Assembly (NCBI RefSeq): GCF_052180245.1
Contig: NZ_CP197474.1
Span: 4,278,001-4,342,000 of the forward strand
Reading direction: 5' to 3'
DNA length: 64,000 nucleotides
Origin: Parapusillimonas sp013416435
GTDB lineage: Bacteria > Pseudomonadota > Gammaproteobacteria > Burkholderiales > Burkholderiaceae_B
In this document: positions 26,378-33,819 of the stretch, in pieces
Layout: each line of letters starts with the position of its first letter
Position numbering within the stretch: the first letter of the stretch is position 1
Notes under the pieces: model-generated
What the model was told of the DNA's origin: nothing
What the model saw: the letters and a program-made list of their open reading frames with translations, nothing else
Databases searched by the model: none
Program-made: the position numbers and the translations under genes

Positions 26378-28512
26378 GGCTCGCCCCTTTCGATCGCGCT
26401 CAGCAGGTCCTCGAGATCCCCGCCGGCCGGCCGCGGCGCCGGCACCGGCGGCTGCGTGTCTTGCGGACGGAAGGCCGCCGCGTCGGGCGCAAAGTGCGCG
26501 ACCAGCCGCGCAATGGTCGGGTGATCGAAGGCGATGGTTTCAGGCACTTCGACGCCCAGCAGCTCTCCCAACGCCAGCGCGAGTTCGGCCGAACCCAGCG
26601 AATCCAGGCCCATTTCGGCAAAGCCCCTGCCCGCATCGATGGCGCGTGCCGGAAGCCCGAGCCGGCCGGCCAGCCAATCCGTCAGCCACGCGGTGAGGGA
26701 GGCCGCTGCCGGCTTTCCGATATCCTGAGCGGCTGGCGGCGCCTGGGTCCGCGGCGGCTCCAGCCCCATGCGCCGCCAGCTTGCGACGACGGGCAGACCG
26801 CCTTCCAGGAACGCGCGCTTGTTCGCCAGGCGCTGGATCTTGCCGCTGGAGGTGCGCAGCACGGAACCCGGCATCACCAGTGCGACGTGCGCCAAAGGCA
26901 GTTCCAGGTTTTGCCATACCGACTCGACGATGGCCTGGATGATGGGCTCGGGCGATTCTGCGCGGCGCGAGCGCTCGAGCTCCTGCACCAGCACGACCTG
27001 CTCGCGTCCGCCATCCACATCGTCGGAAGCGATGGCAAAGGCCGCGCCGTTGTCGCGGCGCAGCGCGGCGTGCGCGTCCTGCGCGACCCGTTCGATATCG
27101 TGCGGATAGAAGTTGGCGCCCCCCAGGATGATGAGGTCCTTGATGCGCCCCGTCACGAAGAGTTCCCCGTCCTCGACGACGCCAAGGTCGCCCGTCCGGA
27201 GATAGGTTGCCCCATCGGGCTCTCCGGCAATCCTGGCTCCGAACGTTTCCTGGGTCGCGTCCGGCCGCTGCCAGTATCCTTCGGCGATGGTGGGCCCCCC
27301 CACCCATATTTCTCCGACCTCGTGCGGCGCGCAGCGCGCCAAGGTTTCAGGATCGACGATGGCAATGGGTACGTCCGGCAAAGCCTCGCCGCTGCCCGGC
27401 ATCACACGGCCGCCCTCCGCGCCGTTCTGCAGGATACGCGCCTGGCCGCGTTCCAGTGCTGCAACGTCGAAGGTGCGCAGGACGGGCGCCACGCCGATCG
27501 GATTCGCCGTGACGGCAAGCGTGCTCTCGGCCAAGCCGTAGGCGGGCGCAAAGGCCTCGCGGCGGAAGCCGCAAGGCTGGAACATGAGCGAAAATTCGTC
27601 CAGCACGGCGGGATTGATCGGCTCGGCGGCGTTCATGGTCATGACCAGGCTGCTCAAGTCCAGGCTTGCCCGGTCTTCCGGAGAGATCCGGCGGCAGCAG
27701 AGATCGTAGGCGAAGCTCGGCGCGGCCGAGTGCGTGCCGCGGTGGCGGGTGATCGCCTGCAGCCACAAGGCGGGTTTCTGCAAAAAGGCATTGGGCGCCA
27801 TCTGCACGGACGCGCATCCCGAAAACAGCGGCTGCAGCAAGCCGAAGATGAGTCCCAGGTCATGGAAGGCCGGCAACCAGCTGACCATGACCGATGACGG
27901 ATTCAGGCCCCAGGCATTCTGCATGCGCGCCATGTCCTGGACGAGATTGCCATGGCTGACGCGCACGCCTTTGGGCGAGCCGGTCGAGCCCGAGGTGTAC
28001 TGAAGAAAAGCAATATCCGTGGCCAGGAGCTCCACAGGGTCCAGCCCGTCCGATTCGGGAATGCCGTCGGTCGCGATCCAGTCCAGCGCGCCCAGATGCC
28101 GGCTGGACTCCCGCCATTCGGCGATGGAGTCCATGAGGTCGCCGCTGGTCAGGGCCACCCGCGCCGATGAGTCGACGGCGACCGCCTCGAGCCGCTCGAT
28201 CAGGCGATTGCGGCGGGGCTGATTGATGGGCGTCGCCAGGCGTCCGCTCCAGAGGCAGGCCATGAAGGCCGCGAGAAAGGCGGGGCCGGCCTGGAAAACC
28301 AGCAGCACCGGCTCGCCCGGCTCGGTGGCCTCGATGAGGCGGGACGCAATGGCCCGGGCGCGCGCTGCGAGTTCGGCGGCGCTCCAGCGGCATTGCTCGC
28401 TGCCCTGGCTGTCCAGGAACGCATAGGACCAGCGGTCCGCCAGATCTGCAGCCCGCTGCGCGAGGATGCGCGGCAGCAGCGCGGGTTCGACAAGCGGTGT
28501 GGGCGTCTTCAC
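26374..28512 (-). CDS. Fatty acyl-AMP ligase fused to an acyl carrier protein (FAAL-ACP)
   Basis: The 712-residue loading protein has a FAAL domain (about 1-590) with the P-loop QYTSGSTGSPKGVRVSHGNL at 171-190, SWLPAFHDLGLIFG, PAYGLAESTL, and YLRTGDLGVVEDGELFVTGRIKDLII. FAALs activate free fatty acids as acyl-AMP and pass them to a carrier instead of CoA. The ACP follows (about 605-680) with GLDSLG and the phosphopantetheine serine at about 638. A proline-rich tail ends the protein. The start is GTG at 28512 with a perfect AAGGAG seven bases upstream. It overlaps the megasynthase start by ATGA, so it should supply the fatty acyl starter to its KS. Confidence 0.92.
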   Translation of the reverse strand: MKTPTPLVEPALLPRILAQRAADLADRWSYAFLDSQGSEQCRWSAAELAARARAIASRLIEATEPGEPVLLVFQAGPAFLAAFMACLWSGRLATPINQPRRNRLIERLEAVAVDSSARVALTSGDLMDSIAEWRESSRHLGALDWIATDGIPESDGLDPVELLATDIAFLQYTSGSTGSPKGVRVSHGNLVQDMARMQNAWGLNPSSVMVSWLPAFHDLGLIFGLLQPLFSGCASVQMAPNAFLQKPALWLQAITRHRGTHSAAPSFAYDLCCRRISPEDRASLDLSSLVMTMNAAEPINPAVLDEFSLMFQPCGFRREAFAPAYGLAESTLAVTANPIGVAPVLRTFDVAALERGQARILQNGAEGGRVMPGSGEALPDVPIAIVDPETLARCAPHEVGEIWVGGPTIAEGYWQRPDATQETFGARIAGEPDGATYLRTGDLGVVEDGELFVTGRIKDLIILGGANFYPHDIERVAQDAHAALRRDNGAAFAIASDDVDGGREQVVLVQELERSRRAESPEPIIQAIVESVWQNLELPLAHVALVMPGSVLRTSSGKIQRLANKRAFLEGGLPVVASWRRMGLEPPRTQAPPAAQDIGKPAAASLTAWLTDWLAGRLGLPARAIDAGRGFAEMGLDSLGSAELALALGELLGVEVPETIAFDHPTIARLVAHFAPDAAAFRPQDTQPPVPAPRPAGGDLEDLLSAIERGEP

Positions 28513-28527
28513 GATATCTCCTTGAAT

Positions 28528-31356
28528 TCAGTCGGCGGGCTGGGCCTGTGTCTCTGGGGCGGCGGATTGCCGCAGGGCCAGGCGGCGGCTCATGAGCTCG
28601 TCGAGCTTGGCATCCAGCCGGCGGTCCAGGGTGGCGGCGATCTCTTTTTCGAGATCGGACTGCTCGCTGGTGCTTCGGTGCAGGTCGGCAATATGGCGCA
28701 GGTCCTGCCGGCTCAGCGACAGCAGCAGGCAGGGATGCCGCGTCCGGCATGTGGTGGGGTTGGGCAGCCCTTCGATCAGGGCGAATTCTCCGAAGAAATC
28801 GCCGACCTCGAGGATTTCCATGGTCAGCGAGCTGCCATCGCCCAGCAGCACCGAGCTTTCAACCGTGCCGCGCGCAATGATGTAGAAGCGTCCGGCGGTG
28901 GTGCCCTCTATGCTCAGCACCGTGTCGGCCTCGACCTCTTCGACGCGCAACTTGCCGCGTATGCGCTCCAGATCGGCTTCCGGCACGTTGGCGAACAGAG
29001 GGATCTTGCGCAGGCGATCCACGGTGATCTCGACGTCCTGGCCGGCGTTCGCAATGGAGATATCGGACTGCTTCTCCCACATTCCCGCATAGACGCCGCC
29101 CTGCCGCAGCAGTTCATCGTGCCTGCCCTGTTCGACCAGCCTGCCGTCCTGGAATACGCAGACGAGGTCCATGTCGGGGCATGATGCCAGCCTATGGGTG
29201 ACGGAAAACAGCGTGCGGTCGGCGCTTACCTTGGCGAGCGTGCTGTTGATGGCCGCCTCGGCTTCCGCATCGAGCGCCGACGTGGCCTCGTCCAGGAGAA
29301 GAATCTGGGGATCGCGCAGCAATGCCCGCGCGATCACGATGCGCTGGCGCTGCCCGCCCGACAGCAGCTTGCCGCCCTCGCCCACGTTGGTGTCGTAGCC
29401 TGCCGGCAGGGAAACGATGAAACTATGGATTTCCGCCGCCTTGGCGGCGCGCTGGACTTCCTCGTCGGTGGCGTCCATGCGCCCGATCCGGATGTTATAG
29501 GCAATGGAGCCTTCGAACAGCGTGGTGTCCTGATTGACGACAGCCATCAATGACCGCAGCGATTGGTTGCCGATATCCCGGATATCGGTATCGTTCAGGT
29601 AGATGCCGCCGCTCAGCGCATCATAGTTCCGGGACAGAAGATTGATGACGGTGCTCTTGCCCGATCCGGACGGACCGACCAGGGCGACGCGCCGCGGCGT
29701 GGGCGTGTCGAGCGACACGTCCTTCAGGTTCAGGCGGTCGCCCGCGTAGCTGAAGGATACGTTGTCGAACGCCACCCGCTCCAAGGGCGCATCGAACGAG
29801 GCGCCGCTTGCCGCCTCGGGGATATCGTCGGGCTGGGCGAGCACGGTCGTCACGCGCTGCCAGCTGCCCACCGCCTGTATGGCGGGCGGCAGCAGCGCCG
29901 CGATGGCGCCCGCAGAACCGCCGAAGGCCAGCAGCAGGCCAATGTAGGCGACCACCACGCCGCCCGACACGGTGCCGTTGAGCGACAATACCGCGCCAAG
30001 GCCGATGATGCCGAGCTGCGCGGCGCTGATGAAGAACACCGTGACGCGCCCCGTGAGTTCGCCCATCAGAAATTGCTTGTAGCTTGCCCGGTAGATGTCA
30101 TCGATATGGCCATCGAATTGTCCGCGGCGATGCGCGCCCACGTCCAGGATGCGGATCACCGGCAGCAGCTGCACCGTCTCCCGGATGAAGCCCGCCAGTT
30201 TGCCGTCCTCCACCTTGCGGGCATAGGCGGCCCGCACGGCAAGACGGCCCACCTGGCGCGGCGCCCAGAACGCGACGACCAGAAGGGAAATCGTGGCGAT
30301 CGCCATGCGCCAGTCGAGAATCACCGCCGTGATCAGAGACCCTAGCATCAGGAAGGCTTTCGATACGATGCCGGGCACGGCCCGGACGATCGCATTCTCG
30401 ATGACCTGCATGTCTGCCGAGAACATGGAGACGATATCGCCGCTCTTGAAGTGGTTGAGCGAACGCGACGACAAGGCGAGCAGTTTGCCGAAAACCTTCG
30501 TACGCACATCGTTCAGGGCTTTGGGGCCCAGGGTGGAAACGCTGAAATCGATGGCCACCCCCGCCGCGGACGTGACCAGGAAGCCGCCCACCAGCAAGGC
30601 TAGCGTGCGCCAGATGACGCTGGCGTTCTGGGCCGTGATGCCGTCGTCGAACAGGTCATTCAGCCAGATCGGCATCATGGTCGCGTAAGCCGTCTGGATG
30701 AGTATGCCCACGACCAACAGCGCGCAAAACAGGCGGTAGGGCCGCAGCAGACCGATCGTCCAGAGCACGAAGGGCCATAAGCCCTTGGCGGGTTGTTCCC
30801 GAGACAGCGTTTCGCCCCACTGGAGCTCCAGCATGGCCAGCGACTTGCCCGTCGCGCCGCGCGCGACCTCGTCCAGCGATGCGCCCTTCTCCATGCCGCG
30901 CGCAAATGCCAGCATGCCCTCCAGCCCATAGGCGTCGAGCAGGAAGCGCGTGAACGCCCCCGCCCTCAAGGCGTCCTCGGGGTCAGCGGCCTTGAGATCC
31001 AGCCGGCTTGCGAGCCCTTCCACATCGCCGATCTTGTCCAGCGCGACGTGGCGGGCCTCTTCGGACTTGTGGGTGATGAGGTGCAAGATGCCCACGCCGA
31101 AGAGGCCCAGCGCCCGCTGGGGGCAGGCAAGGCGTTCGGAAAGCAGGTGCTGAACGAGATCCAGCGCAGGGTCGTGCTCGGCGCGACCGGCGGCGCCGGA
31201 CCGCAGGTTCAGCGACAGTCTTTCCTGCGACGACTCGGGCGGCGGCAGCCCCAGCAAGGCGCAGGCTTCTTTCTCGACCCGGTCCAATCGACGGACATTC
31301 GGCCTGAGCCCGCCATGTAGTAAATCCCGTAGCTGTTGTTTCACGGTAGGCTCCAC
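28528..31356 (-). CDS. ABC exporter with degenerate peptidase-like N-domain and C-terminal cyclic-nucleotide-binding-like domain
   Basis: The 942-residue protein is a half-transporter of the type I exporter fold. Residues 1-190 form an unusual N-domain with HLITH at 92-96, like a gluzincin HExxH with the Glu lost, and a helix GLEGMLAFARGMEKGASLDEVARGATGKSL as in MA-type peptidases. Six membrane helices span about 205-500. The ATPase domain (about 530-765) has Walker A GPSGSGKST, LSGGQRQR and ILLLDEATSALD. The C-terminus (about 790-915) resembles a cyclic-nucleotide-binding fold (GDFFGEFALIEGLPNPTT). It probably exports the lipopeptide. The start is GTG, directly after the thioesterase stop. 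Confidence 0.85.
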   Translation of the reverse strand: MEPTVKQQLRDLLHGGLRPNVRRLDRVEKEACALLGLPPPESSQERLSLNLRSGAAGRAEHDPALDLVQHLLSERLACPQRALGLFGVGILHLITHKSEEARHVALDKIGDVEGLASRLDLKAADPEDALRAGAFTRFLLDAYGLEGMLAFARGMEKGASLDEVARGATGKSLAMLELQWGETLSREQPAKGLWPFVLWTIGLLRPYRLFCALLVVGILIQTAYATMMPIWLNDLFDDGITAQNASVIWRTLALLVGGFLVTSAAGVAIDFSVSTLGPKALNDVRTKVFGKLLALSSRSLNHFKSGDIVSMFSADMQVIENAIVRAVPGIVSKAFLMLGSLITAVILDWRMAIATISLLVVAFWAPRQVGRLAVRAAYARKVEDGKLAGFIRETVQLLPVIRILDVGAHRRGQFDGHIDDIYRASYKQFLMGELTGRVTVFFISAAQLGIIGLGAVLSLNGTVSGGVVVAYIGLLLAFGGSAGAIAALLPPAIQAVGSWQRVTTVLAQPDDIPEAASGASFDAPLERVAFDNVSFSYAGDRLNLKDVSLDTPTPRRVALVGPSGSGKSTVINLLSRNYDALSGGIYLNDTDIRDIGNQSLRSLMAVVNQDTTLFEGSIAYNIRIGRMDATDEEVQRAAKAAEIHSFIVSLPAGYDTNVGEGGKLLSGGQRQRIVIARALLRDPQILLLDEATSALDAEAEAAINSTLAKVSADRTLFSVTHRLASCPDMDLVCVFQDGRLVEQGRHDELLRQGGVYAGMWEKQSDISIANAGQDVEITVDRLRKIPLFANVPEADLERIRGKLRVEEVEADTVLSIEGTTAGRFYIIARGTVESSVLLGDGSSLTMEILEVGDFFGEFALIEGLPNPTTCRTRHPCLLLSLSRQDLRHIADLHRSTSEQSDLEKEIAATLDRRLDAKLDELMSRRLALRQSAAPETQAQPAD

Positions 31357-32112
31357 CTAGGGTGCGTAAGTCAGATGAATCAGTGTGCGGGCGATGAGTT
31401 CCGGCGACTCGGCCCAGGGAAAATGGCCCATGGCGCAATCCGCCATGCGTAACGGAAGGCAAGTGACCGACTGCCATGCCCGGAGGTCTTCCAGCGACGT
31501 GGATGTATCGCGCGTCAGGCGCAGCACGTCGATAGGCAGTGGAAGCCGGCCGTGGCGCGCGTGCCGGTAGGTATCGCAGGCCTTCAGGTCGGCCCTCAAG
31601 GCCTCTATGCCCGGCATGTCATCCCACTCGGTCGCGTCGGCTTCCTGTGCGCCGCCGTAGCGCGCGCTGAGCTCGGCGCGCAACTGCGGCAAAGGGAGGC
31701 GGTACAAGGGTGGATCGGCCGGCGGCAGCACAGGGGAACGAAAGCCGGAAACGATGAGACGTTCGGGCGAAAGCGCCGCTTCCAGCAGCCGCCAGGCGGT
31801 TTCGTAGGCGAGCAAGGCGCCATAGCTGTTGCCGACCAGCACCAGCCTGGGCGCCGTGGTTTCTTGCTCGTACAGGGATGCCAGGCCTTGCGTCAGGCCT
31901 TCGGCCGCAAGCTCCGCCTGGTCGGGCGGTGTTCCGTCGTCAAGGCCGCTGCCGCGGGGCAGATCGGCCACGATCGCGCCCACCTGGGGCGGCAGGGCAG
32001 TCAGGAGACGACCGATCGACAAAGATGTGGCGCCGGCATGGGGAAAGAACACGAATGTCGGCTCCTCCGGCCGCGCAGGGCGGATACGCAGCATCCACCG
32101 CGCCCTTTTCAT
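31357..32112 (-). CDS. Type II thioesterase (editing TE of the cluster)
   Basis: The 251-residue alpha/beta hydrolase opens with FVFFPHAGATSLSIGRLLTALP, typical of type II thioesterases of NRPS/PKS clusters. It has the nucleophile elbow VGNSYGALLAYE (serine in GNSYG), an Asp in LPLPIDVLRLTRD and a late His in MGHFPW. It should remove wrong or stalled acyl groups from carrier proteins. The frame is open to 32148, but the ATG at 32112 has a GGAAGG site and starts just before the domain. It is the first gene of the leftward biosynthetic operon and is followed at once by the exporter gene. Confidence 0.88.
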   Translation of the reverse strand: MKRARWMLRIRPARPEEPTFVFFPHAGATSLSIGRLLTALPPQVGAIVADLPRGSGLDDGTPPDQAELAAEGLTQGLASLYEQETTAPRLVLVGNSYGALLAYETAWRLLEAALSPERLIVSGFRSPVLPPADPPLYRLPLPQLRAELSARYGGAQEADATEWDDMPGIEALRADLKACDTYRHARHGRLPLPIDVLRLTRDTSTSLEDLRAWQSVTCLPLRMADCAMGHFPWAESPELIARTLIHLTYAP

Positions 32113-32330
32113 GCACAACCCTTCCGGTTTTTTTTCCACATATGGCACATATTTCCCATTGTGTTAACAAGTTGTAGCAATTACAGTTCATTCTATCAGC
32201 GAAGGACAATTATCCCATTTTTATATAAATTTGGATACAATTTATTTCAAATTTGGCTATACTTTGCTCACGGACGGACATGCGGAACTGCCGCTTCCGG
32301 TTTCACGCCGCTACTCCAAGGAAAGACACG
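32113..32330. promoter_or_regulatory. AT-rich divergent promoter region of the cluster
   Basis: This 218-base space separates the leftward (thioesterase to STAS) and rightward (PhyH to NRPS) gene sets. It is strikingly AT-rich (about 32130-32270) in a GC-rich window. TATACT at 32258-32263 and TACAAT at 32236-32241 are good -10 candidates for the rightward set, with weak -35 matches. A GTTAAC centre with flanking TTGT and CAAGT (about 32158-32172) and the direct repeat CACATAT / CACATAT (about 32138-32153) could be protein-binding sites. The strong AAGGAAAG before 32331 sets the PhyH start. Confidence 0.6.
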
Positions 32331-33170
32331 ATGGCGATACGCCCCGACTATCTGGACGACTACCATGCGCATGGCGTGGCCTGCATCCGCAAGGCCTTCT
32401 CCGACGAATGGGTCGAGCTCGCCCGCAACGGCATAGAGCACAATATCCAGGCCCCCAGCCCTTTCTTTCGTAAGCTCGACAATGGCAACGGTGCATTCCT
32501 GTCCGATAGCTGGTCGCGGCGGCATATTCCTGAATTCGAACACTTTTGCCATGCGTCTCCGGCGGGCCGCATCGCTTCGCAAGCATTGGGTTCGCATCGT
32601 ATCCGGCTGGCGCAGGACACGTGGTTCGTCAAGCAGCCGGGCACATCGGATCGCACGCCGTGGCATCACGATACCGTCATACTGGGGCCGTTCTGCTCCA
32701 TCTGGGTGGCGCTGGATCCCATACCCCGCAGCGCGACTCTGGAGTTCGTTCGCGGTTCACATGCCTGGGGCAAGATCCTGATGCCGAAATCCTTCTTCGC
32801 GGATGCCTCGAAGCACTCCGCAGCGGACAGCTACTATGCGGAATTCCATGGCGACAAGTCCCGCCTGGATGCCTCGCTGTTCGGCGAGGTCCCCGATATC
32901 GAAGCCGACCGCGATGCCTACGACATCATCGGCTGGGATATGGAGCCCGGCGATTGCGTGCTCTTCGATGCACGCACCGTTCATGGCGCGCCAGGGAACC
33001 AGACGTCCCGCGTCGCACGCCGTTTCGTCACGCGATGGGTGACCGACGACGCCTATGTCGCGCCGCATGCCCAGGAAATGGTCGACGCGCTGGAAAAATT
33101 CGGCCTGGAAGCCGGGTTGCGGGTGGGTGGGCCGATCCGCGGCGAGCTGTTTCCCGAATTTATTTTTTGA
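32331..33170 (+). CDS. Phytanoyl-CoA dioxygenase (PhyH) family Fe(II)/2-oxoglutarate enzyme
   Basis: The 279-residue protein has the PhyH double-stranded beta-helix pattern: the HxD metal motif in TPWHHDTVILG, the distal His in ARTVHGAPGN, and an Arg for 2-oxoglutarate in ARRFVTRWV. WDMEPGDCVLFD is the usual segment before the distal His. Members hydroxylate lipid or peptide-bound substrates. Here it may hydroxylate the fatty chain or an amino acid such as Asp. The frame is open from 32253, but the ATG at 32331 with AAGGAAAG upstream is the natural start. It is the first rightward gene of the cluster. Confidence 0.85.
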   Translation: MAIRPDYLDDYHAHGVACIRKAFSDEWVELARNGIEHNIQAPSPFFRKLDNGNGAFLSDSWSRRHIPEFEHFCHASPAGRIASQALGSHRIRLAQDTWFVKQPGTSDRTPWHHDTVILGPFCSIWVALDPIPRSATLEFVRGSHAWGKILMPKSFFADASKHSAADSYYAEFHGDKSRLDASLFGEVPDIEADRDAYDIIGWDMEPGDCVLFDARTVHGAPGNQTSRVARRFVTRWVTDDAYVAPHAQEMVDALEKFGLEAGLRVGGPIRGELFPEFIF

Positions 33171-33384
33171 TCCGTATCAAAGGGTGGCCCGCAACTGTAA
33201 CTAGATGATAAAATTCTTTTCAAGCGTTGGTTGAAACTGATCAACGCGAATACACTGCCGATGTGCCAAAACCGGATACAGAAGTAACAATCAGTTCCTT
33301 CTGTTCCGCCCGCTCAAACAGCAGCTAGGCATGCGCAGTCCTCCCCTCGTTGTTCCTCTCTAAACCTGAAGGAGTATCACTATC
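33171..33384. other. 214-base spacer between the PhyH and ABM-like genes
   Basis: No coding region is supported. AT-rich stretches (about 33195-33260, for example GATAAAATTC) suggest that the small gene downstream may have its own promoter. AAGGAG lies at 33369-33374, just before that gene. Confidence 0.5.
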
Positions 33385-33711
33385 ATGGCTGGAATGTTTC
33401 TCACCATCACGCGCGCTAACATCAAGGCCGGAAACGAAAAGGAAGCAAGGTCGCTGCTCGAAAAATCCTTGCTGCCCAATGACGGCTCCAAGCCAGGCGA
33501 CCATATTCCTGGCCTTATCGGCTTCGGTCTGATGCGCTCCAAAAAAGACCCGTCCATGTTCGGCCTGGCCACCGTCTGGAAAGACGAAGCCTCGTTCGAT
33601 GCTCTGGCAAGCAATCCCAATGCAAAGACGGGCGGCCACTGGGTTGAAAAGTTCATGAAATTCACCGACGGCGAAGTCAAAGGTGAAGGCTTCTACATAG
33701 AAAGCCTGTAA
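33385..33711 (+). CDS. Small ABM-like (dimeric alpha/beta-barrel) protein
   Basis: The 108-residue protein reads as one ferredoxin-like unit: a strand FLTITRANIKAG, a helix NEKEARSLLEKSLLP, a strand IPGLIGFGLMRSKKDPSMFGLATVWKD, and a helix EASFDALASNP. This matches antibiotic-biosynthesis monooxygenase (ABM) and EthD-like folds, though the segments after GSKPGDH are unusual and no cofactor site is visible. Such proteins act as cofactor-free oxygenases, cyclases or stress proteins. The start has an excellent AAGGAG eleven bases upstream. Its place between PhyH and the NRPS genes suggests a tailoring role, but the function is unknown. Confidence 0.65.
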   Translation: MAGMFLTITRANIKAGNEKEARSLLEKSLLPNDGSKPGDHIPGLIGFGLMRSKKDPSMFGLATVWKDEASFDALASNPNAKTGGHWVEKFMKFTDGEVKGEGFYIESL

Positions 33712-33726
33712 CAGTACGACGAGAGC

Positions 33727-33773
33727 ACGGCGCATGCGCGCCCGCCGCCTCGGCCAAGGGCGTGCGGCGCCGT
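33727..33773. terminator. Large GC-rich hairpin between the ABM-like and NRPS genes
   Basis: The left arm 33727-33743 (ACGGCGCATGCGCGCCC) and right arm 33758-33773 (GGGCGTGCGGCGCCGT) pair over about 15 positions with small bulges. It has no T-run. It could end or damp transcription so that the small protein is made in excess over the NRPSs. Confidence 0.4.
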
Positions 33774-33819
33774 CCCTCTCCTTGCTTCACCAAGATTCCC
33801 ACCGCCAAGCCGGTTGCGC

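Noticed and set aside
33814..33819. TTG as start of the first NRPS
   Set aside because: In-frame ATG codons follow at 33820 and 33826 and lose only two to four residues with no domain content; no ribosome site favours the TTG.
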